Notes under the pieces: model-generated
The model's database searches: none
What the model saw: the letters and a program-made list of their open reading frames with translations, nothing else
What the model was told of the DNA's origin: nothing
In this document: positions 9,794-18,705 of the stretch, piece after piece
Layout: each line of letters starts with the position of its first letter
Position numbering within the stretch: the first letter of the stretch is position 1
Made by a program: the position numbers and the translations under genes
Origin: Candidatus Dactylopiibacterium sp.
GTDB taxonomy: Bacteria; Pseudomonadota; Gammaproteobacteria; Burkholderiales; Rhodocyclaceae
Direction of reading: 5' to 3'
Length of the DNA: 64,000 bases
Assembly: GCA_031119555.1 (NCBI GenBank)
Contig: JAVHXQ010000012.1
Location: forward strand, 1 to 64,000

Positions 9794-10843
9794 TTACTTC
9801 GCGGCGCCGAACTTGTCTACGGCTTCCCACAGGCCGTTCAGATAGACGGCGCCGAGGGCGCGGTCGTAGAGGCCGTAGCCGGGCTTGCCGGTCTCGCCCC
9901 AGATCATGCGGCCGTGGTCGGGGCGGGCGTAGCCTTCGAAACCGGTGTCATGGTAGGCCTTCACGATGGCCGCCATGTCGAGCGAACCGCAGTCCGAGCG
10001 GTGCGCGGTCTCCTCGAAGTCGCCGGCGGCATTGACCTTCACGTTGCGCAGGTGGGCGAAGTGGATGCGGCCCATGCCGCCGAACTCGCGCACCAGCGCC
10101 TCGACATTGTTCTCGGGCCCGGCGCCCAGCGAGCCGGAACACAGCGTGAGACCGTTGGCGGGGGTGTCGACGATCTTCACGATGCGCGCCAGGTCGTCGC
10201 GGTTCTTCACGATGCGCGGCAGGCCGAAGATGGGGCGGGGCGGATCGTCGGGGTGGATCGCCATCTTGATGCCCACTTCCTCGGCCACCGGAATGATCGC
10301 CTGCAGGAAATACGTGAGGTGCGCCCACAGCTTCTCTTCGTCGACCTTGCTGTACTCGTCGAGCAGGGCCTTGAGTTCCTCGGGCTTGTAGCTCGAATCC
10401 CAGCCCGGCAGCGAGATGCCCTTGGACAGGTCGATGGCTTCGGCCTCGGCGGTCGTGAAGGCGAGCGTCGTGGAGCCGTCCTCGAGCTTCTTGGCGAGCG
10501 TCGTGCGCGTCCAGTCGAAGACCGGCATGAAGTTGTAGCAGATCACCTTGAGCCCGCACGCGGCGAGGTTGCGGATCGACTGCTGGTAGTTGGCGATGAG
10601 GCGGTCACGGCTGGGCTTGCCGAGCTTGATGTCCTCATGCACGGGCACCGATTCGATCACCTCGAAGGCCAGGCCGTGGGCTTCGATGCGGGCCTTGATC
10701 TGGCGGATGTTGTCGACCGGCCAGACTTCGCCGACCGGCACGTCGTAGATGGCGGACACGATGCCGTGCATGCCGGGAATCTGGCGGATGTACTCCAGGG
10801 TGACGGGATCGGAATCGCCGTACCAGCGGAAAGACATTTTCAT
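9794..10843 (-). CDS. uxuA: Mannonate dehydratase
   Basis: This 349-aa TIM-barrel enzyme dehydrates D-mannonate to 2-keto-3-deoxygluconate in hexuronate catabolism. The start [24 protein letters not shown] is diagnostic of UxuA. Other conserved blocks are [31 protein letters not shown] (metal-binding His and substrate loop), [17 protein letters not shown] and [13 protein letters not shown]. The length matches the shorter (about 350 aa) form rather than the 394-aa E. coli form. The start follows AAGGAG with a suitable gap. It is last in a three-gene operon, 16 bases after the 67-aa ORF. Confidence 0.95.
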   Translation of the reverse strand: MKMSFRWYGDSDPVTLEYIRQIPGMHGIVSAIYDVPVGEVWPVDNIRQIKARIEAHGLAFEVIESVPVHEDIKLGKPSRDRLIANYQQSIRNLAACGLKVICYNFMPVFDWTRTTLAKKLEDGSTTLAFTTAEAEAIDLSKGISLPGWDSSYKPEELKALLDEYSKVDEEKLWAHLTYFLQAIIPVAEEVGIKMAIHPDDPPRPIFGLPRIVKNRDDLARIVKIVDTPANGLTLCSGSLGAGPENNVEALVREFGGMGRIHFAHLRNVKVNAAGDFEETAHRSDCGSLDMAAIVKAYHDTGFEGYARPDHGRMIWGETGKPGYGLYDRALGAVYLNGLWEAVDKFGAAK

Positions 10844-10859
10844 GCTGAGCTCCTTGGGG

Positions 10860-11063
10860 TCAGTGGTGAGCGCCGTGCTGCACGGCGCTGGCTCCGCCGG
10901 ACAGGCTGGCGGCCAGCGCGACGAAGGAATCGGGGTTCAGGGGCGCGGCGATGCACTGCCAGCGGTGGGCGTTGGCCTGGCGGTGGATGTACTCGAGGGC
11001 GCGCTCCTCGGACGAGAAGCAGGCCATCGGGCTGCCGCACCAGGCGATCCAGATCTGCATCAT
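10860..11063 (-). CDS. 67-aa conserved-looking small protein in the uxu operon
   Basis: The frame encodes 67 residues starting [20 protein letters not shown] and ending VQHGAHH. It fits snugly between uxuB (stop 16 bases upstream) and uxuA (start 16 bases downstream) on the same strand, which argues that it is a real gene. The amino-acid composition is ordinary: one Trp-rich hydrophobic strand, then an amphipathic helix [18 protein letters not shown]. It has three Cys and no signal peptide or membrane helix. I do not recognise a family. GAGAACC upstream is a weak ribosome-binding site, so it may depend on coupling to the preceding gene. Confidence 0.6.
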   Translation of the reverse strand: MMQIWIAWCGSPMACFSSEERALEYIHRQANAHRWQCIAAPLNPDSFVALAASLSGGASAVQHGAHH

Positions 11064-11079
11064 GGCGTGGGTTCTCCGC

Positions 11080-11937
11080 TCAGACGCCGGAATAGGCCGA
11101 AAAGCCGCCATCGACGGGCACCACCACGCCGTTCACGAAGCCCGAGGCCGCTTCCGAGGCGAGCCACAGCAGCGTGCCGCTCAGTTCCTTCGCTTCGCCG
11201 AAGCGCTTCATCGGCGTGCCGTTGAGGATCTTGTTGGCGCGCGCCGTCGGCTGGCCGTCGGTGCCGAAGAGCAGGGCGTGGTTCTGGTGCGTCACGAAGA
11301 ACCCCGGCGCGATCGCGTTCACGCGGATGCCCGCCGGGGCGAGGTGCGTCGCCAGCCATTGCGTGAAATTGCTGACCGCGGCCTTGGCGGCGCTGTAGGC
11401 CGGAATCTTGGTGAGCGGGCGGAAGGCGTTCATCGACGAGATGTTGAGGATGGAGCAGCCCGCGCGGCCCACCATCTGGCGCGCGAACACCTGGCTGGGC
11501 AGCAGCGTGCCGAGGAAGTTCAGGTCGAACACGAAGCGCATGCCCTCGGGGGCCAGCGTGAAGAAGCTCACCAGGGCGGGATCCGGATTGTCGAGATCCT
11601 CGGGCGAGAAGGTCTCGCGGCTCGTGGTGCCCTTGGGGTGATTGCCGCCCGCGCCGTTGACGAGCAGGTCGCACGGGCCCAGCTCGGCCAGCACCTGGGC
11701 GGCGGCGGTTTCGAGCGACTCGCGCTCGAGCACGTTGGCGGCCAGGCCGATGGCCTTCGCGCCGCTCGCGCGGAGTTCGGCGGCCACGGCCTCGGCGGCC
11801 TCCAGCTTGAGATCGAGGATGGCGACCGCGGCACCGCTGGCGGCGAGCGCGCGGGCCATTTCGGCGCAGAGGATGCCGCCACCGCCGGTGACCACGGCGA
11901 CCTTGCCGGCAAGGTTGGCGGAGAATGAATCGGACAT
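11080..11937 (-). CDS. uxuB: D-mannonate oxidoreductase (fructuronate reductase), SDR type
   Basis: This 285-aa short-chain dehydrogenase has the NAD(P)-binding TGGGGILCAEMARALAASG, a family-specific NGAGGNHPKGTT, the catalytic Ser region ILNISSMNAF and the YSAAK motif (Tyr and Lys of the triad). NGAGGNHPKGTT and SMNAF are typical of the SDR-type UxuB found in Bacillus and Bacteroides, not of the long-chain E. coli enzyme. It would interconvert D-fructuronate and D-mannonate, feeding UxuA encoded just downstream. The start is the ATG 7 bases after a perfect AGGAGG (11945-11950). It is the first gene of the operon, behind a palindromic operator at 12042-12060. Confidence 0.88.
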   Translation of the reverse strand: MSDSFSANLAGKVAVVTGGGGILCAEMARALAASGAAVAILDLKLEAAEAVAAELRASGAKAIGLAANVLERESLETAAAQVLAELGPCDLLVNGAGGNHPKGTTSRETFSPEDLDNPDPALVSFFTLAPEGMRFVFDLNFLGTLLPSQVFARQMVGRAGCSILNISSMNAFRPLTKIPAYSAAKAAVSNFTQWLATHLAPAGIRVNAIAPGFFVTHQNHALLFGTDGQPTARANKILNGTPMKRFGEAKELSGTLLWLASEAASGFVNGVVVPVDGGFSAYSGV

Positions 11938-12041
11938 GCTGGAACCTCCTGATGAATGATCCTGCTGGGCACGCGCGGCGCCGGGTTGTGTGCAGGATCG
12001 ACCTGGGAGGTCATGCCGTCCAATTCCGATTGAGCAGTGTT

Positions 12042-12060
12042 TCATACCTTGTGGGTATGA
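12042..12060. promoter_or_regulatory. Palindromic operator candidate upstream of uxuB
   Basis: TCATACCTTGTGGGTATGA is a perfect inverted repeat of 7-bp arms around a 5-base spacer, 105 bases upstream of the uxuB start. The core GGTAT/ATACC half-sites resemble those bound by GntR/FCD regulators such as UxuR/ExuR. No such regulator is encoded in the window, so the regulator is inferred. Confidence 0.55.
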
Positions 12061-12112
12061 CTGCCGCCTGAGCCCGCCACGCGGCGGCGACCGCGCTTCG
12101 CCCGCCGCCGGC

Positions 12113-12526
12113 TCAGAGGCCCCGGCCGTGGCGCGCGCACCACGCCGCAAGCGCATACACCAGCCCCGCCGCGATCGCGCCGCACAGCCCCAGCACCGCG
12201 AACCAGATCAGGTATTCCGTCAGCCCGGGGTCCGGCACGTTGGGCTCGCCGGGCCCCACCGGCAGCATCAGGAGCAGCCCCAGCAGCAGGCCGGCGAGGG
12301 CGCCTTCGGCCAGCACGCGCCAGACGCGGTGCGGCCGCTGCGCGCGGGCCCAGGCGGCATAGGCCGGCACGCGTGCGCGCGTGAGCAGGCTCAGCGCCAG
12401 CGCGTAAGGCACCAGCTCGACGAAGCTGGGCGGGGGCGGCCAGTCGGCGATCGCCAGCGCAAGACCGAGAAACACCACGCAGAAAGCCGCGGCGATGAGA
12501 TTGGGGGCGGAAAGATAGGGGCGCAT
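12113..12526 (-). CDS. Small integral membrane protein of unknown function
   Basis: This 137-aa protein has four likely membrane helices: about residues 9-27, 38-50, 68-86 and 104-128. The hydrophobic runs include LIAAAFCVVFLGLALAIA and EGALAGLLLGLLLMLPVG. I do not recognise a family. An in-frame GTG at 12562 would add 12 residues, and neither start has a convincing ribosome-binding site. Before the restriction island arrived this gene lay directly downstream of malQ on the same strand; the malQ 3' fragment still ends 12 bases before the GTG. It may once have been the last gene of the glycogen operon. Confidence 0.6.
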   Translation of the reverse strand: MRPYLSAPNLIAAAFCVVFLGLALAIADWPPPPSFVELVPYALALSLLTRARVPAYAAWARAQRPHRVWRVLAEGALAGLLLGLLLMLPVGPGEPNVPDPGLTEYLIWFAVLGLCGAIAAGLVYALAAWCARHGRGL

Positions 12527-12565
12527 GGTTGCATCATGCGCCGTCGGCGCGGGCGTTACCACCCT

Positions 12566-12793
12566 GCAGAAGGCTCAGCGCCCGTAGAGCGCGCAGAAGC
12601 TCGCGAGCAGCGCCTGGTGGCGGGGCTCGAACTGTTCCCAGCGGAAGCGCCACTGCCAGTGGCCGGCGGGCTGGCCGGGGTGGTTCATGCGGGCCTCGGA
12701 GCCCAGCCCCAGCACGTCCTGCAGCGGGTGGATGGCCACGTCGGCGACGCTGGCGCAGGCCGCGCGGATGAACTGCCAGCCGATGTCCTCGCC
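12566..12793 (-). pseudogene. malQ: Left direct repeat: 3'-terminal fragment of malQ
   Basis: These 228 bases match 21759-21986 at 227 positions; the only difference is C at 12773 against T at 21966. The fragment encodes the last roughly 72 residues of MalQ plus its stop codon (12575-12577) and has no start, so it is a remnant. Its left flank runs straight into the small membrane-protein gene, so this copy is probably the original chromosomal malQ end, cut off from the body of the gene by the island. Confidence 0.93.
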
Positions 12794-12869
12794 GCAGACC
12801 TGTGTGCTGAGTGGATGCCATGTTCTTCGCCGGTGAACACATTGAGCCCCAGAGACGGCGAGTCATTGA

Positions 12870-15800
12870 TCATCTCCATGCATCTCCCAGCGCCTGCGCC
12901 TGCTGCAACACCAGCTCCACCGCCCCATCCTGTTGGTCCGGCGGGTACTTGTACTTGCGCAGGATGCGTTTGACCATCAGGCGAAGCTGGGCGCGCACGC
13001 TCTCTCGCGCGGACCAGTCCACGGTGATGTTCCGGCGCAGATTCTCGGTCAGCTCGTGAGCGATTTTCTTGAGCGTCTCATCAGTCAGCTCACGCACTGC
13101 TGACTCGTTGTTGGCCAGGGCGTCGTAGAAACGGATTTCGTCTTCGGTCAGGCCGAGCTCTTCGCCACGATTGGCGGCGGCGCGGAATTTCTGCGACATT
13201 GCGATGAGTTCTTCGATGACCTGGGCGGTTTCAATCGCCCGGTTCTGGTAGCGTGTCACCACGTTGGCCAGCATCTCGGAGAACTTTTTCTCCTGCACGA
13301 TGTTGCCGGCGAATCGGCTCTTGATTTCGCCTTCGAGCAGGCGCTCCAGCAGCTCCACTGCCAAGTTGCGCTCGGGCAGGTTGCGCACTTCGGCGAGGAA
13401 GGCGTCGTCCAGGATGCCGATGTTGGGCTTGTCGAGCCCCACGGCTTCGAAGACATCCACCACCTTTTCGGACACGACCGCCGAATTGATGATTTGGCGG
13501 ATGGCGAGGTCTCGCTCTTCATCCGTCTTCTTCTGGTTGCTCAGCTCGCGCTTCGTGAGGATGACCTTCACGGCCTGCATGAAGGCCACTTCCTCACGCA
13601 GAGTCTTGGCCTCATCCAGCGTGCAGCACAGCGTGAAAGCCTTGCTCATCGCCAGTGCGTTATCGGCAAAGCGCCGCTTCCCATCCTCCAGGCCCAACAC
13701 GTGGTTGGCCGCGCCGGCGAGGCACTTGTGGCCACCGGTGAGGAAGCCGCTGTAGTCGTAGCCATGCAGCAGGCCGCGCAGGATGTCGAGTTTCTCCTCC
13801 AGCACGGCGTAGGCTTCGGCTGCATCCACCGTGGGGCGGCCACGGCCGTTGCTGGCGGTATATTCCTTCAGCGCGCTCTTCAGCTCATTGGCGATGCCGA
13901 TGTAATCAACCACCAGGCCGCCTTGCTTGTCCTTGAAGACGCGATTGACCCGCGCGATGGCCTGCATCAGGTTGTGGCCCTTCATCGGCTTGTCGACGTA
14001 CAGCGTATGCACGCAGGGTGCGTCAAAGCCGGTGAGCCACATGTCGCGCACGATGACGATGCGTAGCGGGTCAGCCGGGTCCTTGAAGCGTTTTTCCAGC
14101 CGCTTCTTCACCTGACCGCTGTAGATATGGGGCTGCAGCAGGGCCTTGTCGCTGGCCGAACCGGTCATCACGATTTTGATGGCCCCTTTCTCGGGGGCAT
14201 CGCTGTGCCAGTCCGGGCGCAGCTTGATGATTTCGTCGTAGAGGTGGGCGCAAATCTCGCGGCTCATGGTGACCACCATGGCCTTGCCGTCCTGCGCGGT
14301 GTTGCGCTCCTCGAAGTGGGCCACGAGGTCGGCTGCGACGGAGGCGACACGCGGCTCTGCGCCAACCACCTTTTCGAGCGCAGCCCAGCGGCTCTTGAGC
14401 TTGGCTTGCTGGCTGTCTTCCTCATCCTCGGCCAGCTCGTCGACCTCTTCGTCGATGTGCGGCAGCTCGTCGGCTTTCAGCGAGAGCTTGGCCAGACGCG
14501 ATTCGAAATAGATGGCAACCGTCGCGCCATCTTCCTTCGCCTGCTGCATGTCATAGACGTGGATGTACTCGCCGAACACGGCGCGCGTGTCGCGGTCCTC
14601 GCTGGACACGGGTGTGCCGGTGAAGGCCACGAAGGTCGCGTTGGGCAGCGCGTCGCGCAGGTGCTGGGCGTAGCCCACCTGGTAGGTGGCGCGGGGCTCG
14701 GCAGCCTGCAAGGCGGCTTCGTCGTTGGCTGCCGGGCGGGAGGTCTTCAGCGTCTTGAGCTTGGCTTCGAAGCCATACTGCGTGCGGTGCGCCTCATCGG
14801 CAATGACCACGATGTTGCTGCGGTCTGACAGAACCGGGAAGGTATCTTCGTCCTCCCCAAGCATGAACTTCTGAATGGTGGCGAAGACGATGCCGCCGGA
14901 GGGGCGATTCACCAGCAGCGCGCGCAAGTCCTGCCGCGTGGCAGCCTGCGTCGGCTGTTCGCGCAAGAGGTCCTGCGCCAGCGAGAACACGCCGAAGAGC
15001 TGACCGTCGAGGTCGTTGCGGTCGGTGATGACGACGATGGTCGGGTTCTCCATCGCGGCTTCCTGCATCACGCGCGCCGCGAAGCAGGTCATGGTGATGC
15101 TCTTGCCGCTGCCCTGGGTGTGCCACACCACGCCGCCCTTGTGGTTCGCACCTGGGCGCGACGCCACCACCACATGCTGGATGGCTGCGCGCACAGCGTG
15201 GAACTGGTGGTAGCCGGCAATCTTCTTGACGAGTTGGCCGTCGTCCTCGAAGAGCACGAAGAAGCGCAGGTAATCCAGCAGGTATTCGGGTGCCAGCACG
15301 CCGCGAATCAGCGTTTCGAGTTCGTTGAATTCGCCCAGCGGGTCGAGCACCACACCGTCGATGGTGCGCCACTGCATGAAGCGCTCGGCGTTGGCTGATA
15401 GCGAGCCCATGCGCGCCTGCGAGCCATCGGAGATGACCAGTACCTCGTTGTACTGGAACACATCCGGAATCTGTGCCTTGTAGGTCTGAATCTGGTTATA
15501 GGCCATCCAGATGTCAGCGCCCTGGTCAGCCGGGTTCTTCAGCTCCAGCAGCACCAACGGCAGGCCATTCACGAACAGGATGATGTCCGGCCGGCGCGCA
15601 TGCTGCGGCCCCTTGATGGCGAACTGGTTCACCGCCAGCCATTCGTTGGCCGCCGGGTTTGCCCAATCGATGAGGCGCACGAAATCGCCACGCGTCTCGC
15701 CAGCCTTCTGGTACTCGACCGGGACGCCACCAACCAGCAACTGATGGAAGCGGCGGTTGGCCGGGAGCAGCACGGGGATGCCGAGGTCGCGCACGCGCTG

Positions 15801-16004
15801 CAGGGCATCCTCGCGCGCAGCCAGTGGCACTTGCGGATTCAGGCGTGCAATCGCCGAGCGCAGACGCTCGACCAGCAACACTTCGCGGTAATCCGCGCGC
15901 TCGGCATCCTTGCCATCCGGCGCGAGGTCCGGGCCGAAGCGGCAGGTGTAGCCCGCGTCACGCAGCCAGCCCAGCGATTCCTGTTCGAGTTGGTCTTCGG
16001 TCAT
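12870..16004 (-). CDS. hsdR: Type I restriction endonuclease subunit R
   Basis: This 1044-aa motor/nuclease subunit of a type I restriction-modification complex cuts unmodified DNA after ATP-driven translocation. The N-terminal PD-(D/E)xK nuclease is visible as [21 protein letters not shown] near residue 160. The SF2 helicase motifs follow: Walker [17 protein letters not shown] box [13 protein letters not shown], motif [11 protein letters not shown] and motif [19 protein letters not shown]. The C-terminal helical domain binds the methylase core. Length is normal for the family and all key motifs are intact. An AAGG precedes the ATG by a short gap. It is the last gene of the island operon, 141 bases after the AlbA_2 gene. 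Confidence 0.96.
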   Translation of the reverse strand: MTEDQLEQESLGWLRDAGYTCRFGPDLAPDGKDAERADYREVLLVERLRSAIARLNPQVPLAAREDALQRVRDLGIPVLLPANRRFHQLLVGGVPVEYQKAGETRGDFVRLIDWANPAANEWLAVNQFAIKGPQHARRPDIILFVNGLPLVLLELKNPADQGADIWMAYNQIQTYKAQIPDVFQYNEVLVISDGSQARMGSLSANAERFMQWRTIDGVVLDPLGEFNELETLIRGVLAPEYLLDYLRFFVLFEDDGQLVKKIAGYHQFHAVRAAIQHVVVASRPGANHKGGVVWHTQGSGKSITMTCFAARVMQEAAMENPTIVVITDRNDLDGQLFGVFSLAQDLLREQPTQAATRQDLRALLVNRPSGGIVFATIQKFMLGEDEDTFPVLSDRSNIVVIADEAHRTQYGFEAKLKTLKTSRPAANDEAALQAAEPRATYQVGYAQHLRDALPNATFVAFTGTPVSSEDRDTRAVFGEYIHVYDMQQAKEDGATVAIYFESRLAKLSLKADELPHIDEEVDELAEDEEDSQQAKLKSRWAALEKVVGAEPRVASVAADLVAHFEERNTAQDGKAMVVTMSREICAHLYDEIIKLRPDWHSDAPEKGAIKIVMTGSASDKALLQPHIYSGQVKKRLEKRFKDPADPLRIVIVRDMWLTGFDAPCVHTLYVDKPMKGHNLMQAIARVNRVFKDKQGGLVVDYIGIANELKSALKEYTASNGRGRPTVDAAEAYAVLEEKLDILRGLLHGYDYSGFLTGGHKCLAGAANHVLGLEDGKRRFADNALAMSKAFTLCCTLDEAKTLREEVAFMQAVKVILTKRELSNQKKTDEERDLAIRQIINSAVVSEKVVDVFEAVGLDKPNIGILDDAFLAEVRNLPERNLAVELLERLLEGEIKSRFAGNIVQEKKFSEMLANVVTRYQNRAIETAQVIEELIAMSQKFRAAANRGEELGLTEDEIRFYDALANNESAVRELTDETLKKIAHELTENLRRNITVDWSARESVRAQLRLMVKRILRKYKYPPDQQDGAVELVLQQAQALGDAWR

Positions 16005-16071
16005 GCGCTTGCCTTGGTCCTTGCGTTACACTGGCTTCAAGTGGATTGGGGGTTCCCGGTCGGCGCTATAG

Positions 16072-16096
16072 CCTCGGTGGGCTCACCGGGGTTTTT
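16072..16096 (+). terminator. Orphan hairpin with T-tract, plus strand
   Basis: CCTCGGTG pairs with CACCGGGG across a GGCT loop (7 of 8 standard pairs) and is followed by TTTTT. This is the form of a plus-strand intrinsic terminator, yet all genes here run on the minus strand and no plus-strand gene lies upstream in the island. It may be a scar of a lost gene or act on antisense transcripts. Confidence 0.4.
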
Positions 16097-16145
16097 CGCT
16101 TTATGGGGCTGTGATTCGGTCATGGCGCCTCGGCGGGCGTATCCG

Positions 16146-18182
16146 TCACCTCACGCGGGGTTGCCCAGATACTGCGCGGTAGGCCTGTTTCTCGTGTGTG
16201 GGTTTGGTCGGAAAGGCAAGCGTCATCTGGCCCGCCTTGACCAGGGGACTCAGGTGCTGCTGCCGCAGGCCGTCCGGACTTCGGCAAACGAGTTGCGACA
16301 AGGCGGACAGGGTGATGAACTGGTCCTGGCAGAGCGAAAGAATGACCTCTGCCATCCTCGGGCGGTCCAGTTTGGCTTTCTGGCAAGGTTCCTCGGCCTG
16401 TTTCTTCAGTGCCGCAAGAAATGCTGGCTCCAATCGGTCCAGGTCATCCACGATGGGGGCGTCGAGGTGCGCGCTCAGCATGCGGCCTAGCGCATCCCTG
16501 TCGCCTGAGCCGAGCACATCCTCGGTGCTGGGCTCCAAATGTTCGGAGCTGCCGGCCAAATGTTCGGAGCTGCCGGCCAAATGTTCGGAGCTGCCGGCCA
16601 AATGTTCGGAGCTGCCGGCCACAATCGGAGAACTCATCGACGGGAAGGTTGGGCCGACGAACACCTGGTCCGGCGTCGGAGGGCTCTCGCCCGGCAGGAA
16701 ATAGACTGTTCCACGAGATTTTCCGTCGGATTCCAGCAGCCCCTGTTTGACCAGCCTCGCCAGCAACAAGCTCAAATCATGCGGATGAGCTCCGCATATT
16801 TCCAGCAGTCGCCCGTGGCTGACGACGCGCTCTATCACAGCCGTCGCCATCACCAGCCGCCCGGTGTAGTCCAGCTCATCAAATTGGCTGCCGAGACGGC
16901 TCTTGAGGTGTGCCAAAACCGGTTCAGGCAGCAAATCCGCCATCTGCAGCGTGAGCAGCGTTTGTTGCGGCTCCGGCTTTTCCTGCAAGGCGGGCGGGCG
17001 CCAGTGCTGGCTCTTCCAGCCGCTGTAAATCTTCGGCACGCCGGAGCCGCCCCGTTCGCCCAGGCCAATCAACAGGAACATCTGGTGCAGGATGCGGTTG
17101 CGGCAGTCGCTCTCGCCGCCGCGCAGCACCTGCTCGATGGGCAGGCGCAGCCCGCCGGGATTACGGAAGCCAAACAAGTCCGGCCGTTTGACCACCAGCA
17201 CCGACACGCGGCCGGTGTAGTCGGCATGGACCAAGGAATTCACCAGCGCCTCGCGCAAGGCTACATGCACGGGCGTGTCGTCTTGCCTCTGGCCGTCCTT
17301 GAGCGCGAACGGTACCTTCAGGTCGGCCGTCAGCTTGCGATACACCCGCCGATAAAACTCGAATAGGTTGCCCGTCCAGGTGCCGTCAGGCACCAGCCGG
17401 TCGACCCAGCGCAATTCGGTTTTCGCTTCCGGGCGCTCCTGGTAGTCCAGGAAGTAATGCGGCATGGCCTCCTGGATGGCGGCCCACTGGCCGAACATCA
17501 GCAGGCCGGCAATCGTCAGTCCCGCCTCTCCGGTCTGACGGTCACGCCGCCAGCCGCGCAAACTTTCCACGAAGTCCGCGTCGGTCTGCTCCAGATAAGG
17601 GTGGCCGGGCTTCTCGTCGCGCAGCATCTGGCGATAGATGCGCAGGCTTTCGGCGTCGAGGTCGGTCAGCCCAAAGCCGGTCAGGATGCGCGCATCGCGT
17701 TCGTCTTCCACCTGCTCTGCCAGCATGCGCTTGACGGTCTCGTCGTCGCAGCGGCGATCGCCGTCGTTAAGGCGCAGCCAGGTGTTGCCGAGCGGTTGCC
17801 CATTGAGGAACACCGGCTTCTGCTTGCGGCTGGCAGCAGGGATGAAAACGGCCAGCACGGTCTTACCGTCGATGCGCGTCTCCACGACATCCGCATCGCT
17901 CAACAGATTCACGCTGACCTTGGCGCGGTTGTTCAGGGTGTTGAACAAATCGGCCCGAACCTTGGCTGGATTACTCAAACCAACAGCGCTGAATACACCG
18001 GCCTTCTCACGTACCCCCAACAGCACAACGCCGCCCAGTGCATTGGCCATCGCCGCATACGTCGGCCAGAAATCCTTGGGCAGTTCGCCCGTGCCGTCTT
18101 GCCCTTGCGCGAGCTTGCATTCGAGCTCAATCGACTCGCTCAGCAGGCTGATGTCTTCGAGGGTGTTCAGGTCAAAACTCAT
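16146..18182 (-). CDS. AlbA_2 (Schlafen-like) / HATPase_c_4 protein with SSEHL repeats
   Basis: This 678-aa protein belongs to the COG2865-like group often found beside type I restriction genes. The N-terminal AlbA_2 nucleic-acid-binding domain is seen in ESIELECKLAQGQDGTGELPKDFWPTYAAMAN followed by GGVVLLGVREK. Near residue 310, EALVNSLVHADYTGR is the ATP-binding motif of the HATPase_c_4 domain, followed by NPGGLRLPIEQVLRGGES and GLGERGGSGVPKIY. A winged-helix-like part follows. Residues around 522-549 carry four AGSSEHL heptads, and a helical C-terminus ends the protein. The start overlaps the stop of the preceding HEPN gene (ATGA). Function is unproven; regulation or an added defence role is plausible. 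Confidence 0.8.
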   Translation of the reverse strand: MSFDLNTLEDISLLSESIELECKLAQGQDGTGELPKDFWPTYAAMANALGGVVLLGVREKAGVFSAVGLSNPAKVRADLFNTLNNRAKVSVNLLSDADVVETRIDGKTVLAVFIPAASRKQKPVFLNGQPLGNTWLRLNDGDRRCDDETVKRMLAEQVEDERDARILTGFGLTDLDAESLRIYRQMLRDEKPGHPYLEQTDADFVESLRGWRRDRQTGEAGLTIAGLLMFGQWAAIQEAMPHYFLDYQERPEAKTELRWVDRLVPDGTWTGNLFEFYRRVYRKLTADLKVPFALKDGQRQDDTPVHVALREALVNSLVHADYTGRVSVLVVKRPDLFGFRNPGGLRLPIEQVLRGGESDCRNRILHQMFLLIGLGERGGSGVPKIYSGWKSQHWRPPALQEKPEPQQTLLTLQMADLLPEPVLAHLKSRLGSQFDELDYTGRLVMATAVIERVVSHGRLLEICGAHPHDLSLLLARLVKQGLLESDGKSRGTVYFLPGESPPTPDQVFVGPTFPSMSSPIVAGSSEHLAGSSEHLAGSSEHLAGSSEHLEPSTEDVLGSGDRDALGRMLSAHLDAPIVDDLDRLEPAFLAALKKQAEEPCQKAKLDRPRMAEVILSLCQDQFITLSALSQLVCRSPDGLRQQHLSPLVKAGQMTLAFPTKPTHEKQAYRAVSGQPRVR
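16535..16618. repeat. Four tandem copies of a 21-bp unit inside the AlbA_2 gene
   Basis: The unit CCAAATGTTCGGAGCTGCCGG occurs four times without mismatch. Being a multiple of three it keeps the frame, and on the minus strand it encodes the heptad AGSSEHL. Perfect identity implies recent expansion or continuing copy-number change by slippage. Confidence 0.95.
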
Positions 18183-18703
18183 GCGGCAGCCTCATCAAAT
18201 AGTTGATTGACGAAGTCTGCGCACTTGATGAGGCAATCGAGACATTCGTGCGTCAAATGGTCCGAACCATGCGCTGCTTCGTTGCGAAGCATTGGTAGAG
18301 CATTGATGAGCAGCTTGCAGTAGCGATTGTCCGGCTGGGGCTGCTCGATATGACGAAAGCCCGCGTCAGATATCCAGCCTTCGCTGACGGCCTTGGTCAC
18401 GAGCTTTCCTAGCCCACGCGCAGGCTTGGGAGCATCTTTCAGCTTCAACGCGTACTCGATGATGGTGTAGGTTTTAAGATGCACTTCTGGCGCAAGTGAA
18501 TAGAGGTAGTACTGGTACAGCGCCATGTTCTTCGCCACGTTGAACTGGCTGCGAATCTCTTCTGGAACGCCTGCGTGCATGACGATGGAACTGACGATGT
18601 CGTGCCGTTTCTGAAGGTCTGGGACGCGCCCCGTCATTTGACCAAGCAGCAGATGGCGTTCGTCAATTTGCGTCAGCTCGTCGAGGCGTTTTACCTCTTC
18701 CAT
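18179..18703 (-). CDS. HEPN-like protein embedded in the type I restriction operon
   Basis: This 174-aa protein is strongly helical. Near the C-terminus LPMLRNEAAHGSDH holds an R-x4-H motif (R140, H145), the hallmark of HEPN domains, many of which are RNases in toxin and abortive-infection systems. I cannot identify a precise family. The ATG lies two bases after the hsdS stop and its own stop overlaps the start of the AlbA_2 gene, so all three are translated together. The base composition resembles the lower-GC island. A regulatory HEPN that binds nucleotides or RNA without cutting is equally possible. Confidence 0.62.
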   Translation of the reverse strand: MEEVKRLDELTQIDERHLLLGQMTGRVPDLQKRHDIVSSIVMHAGVPEEIRSQFNVAKNMALYQYYLYSLAPEVHLKTYTIIEYALKLKDAPKPARGLGKLVTKAVSEGWISDAGFRHIEQPQPDNRYCKLLINALPMLRNEAAHGSDHLTHECLDCLIKCADFVNQLFDEAAA

Positions 18704-18705
18704 TC

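Noticed and set aside
12794-12869. Integrase or transposase remnant at the island's left end
   Set aside because: The 76 bases before the hsdR stop contain no recognisable coding sequence or terminal repeat.
12534-12879. Short minus-strand frames over the left malQ fragment as separate genes
   Set aside because: They are explained by the duplicated malQ end; none has a start with a ribosome-binding site or an independent domain.
16535-16618. CRISPR array
   Set aside because: The 21-bp units are directly adjacent without spacers and encode a heptad in frame.
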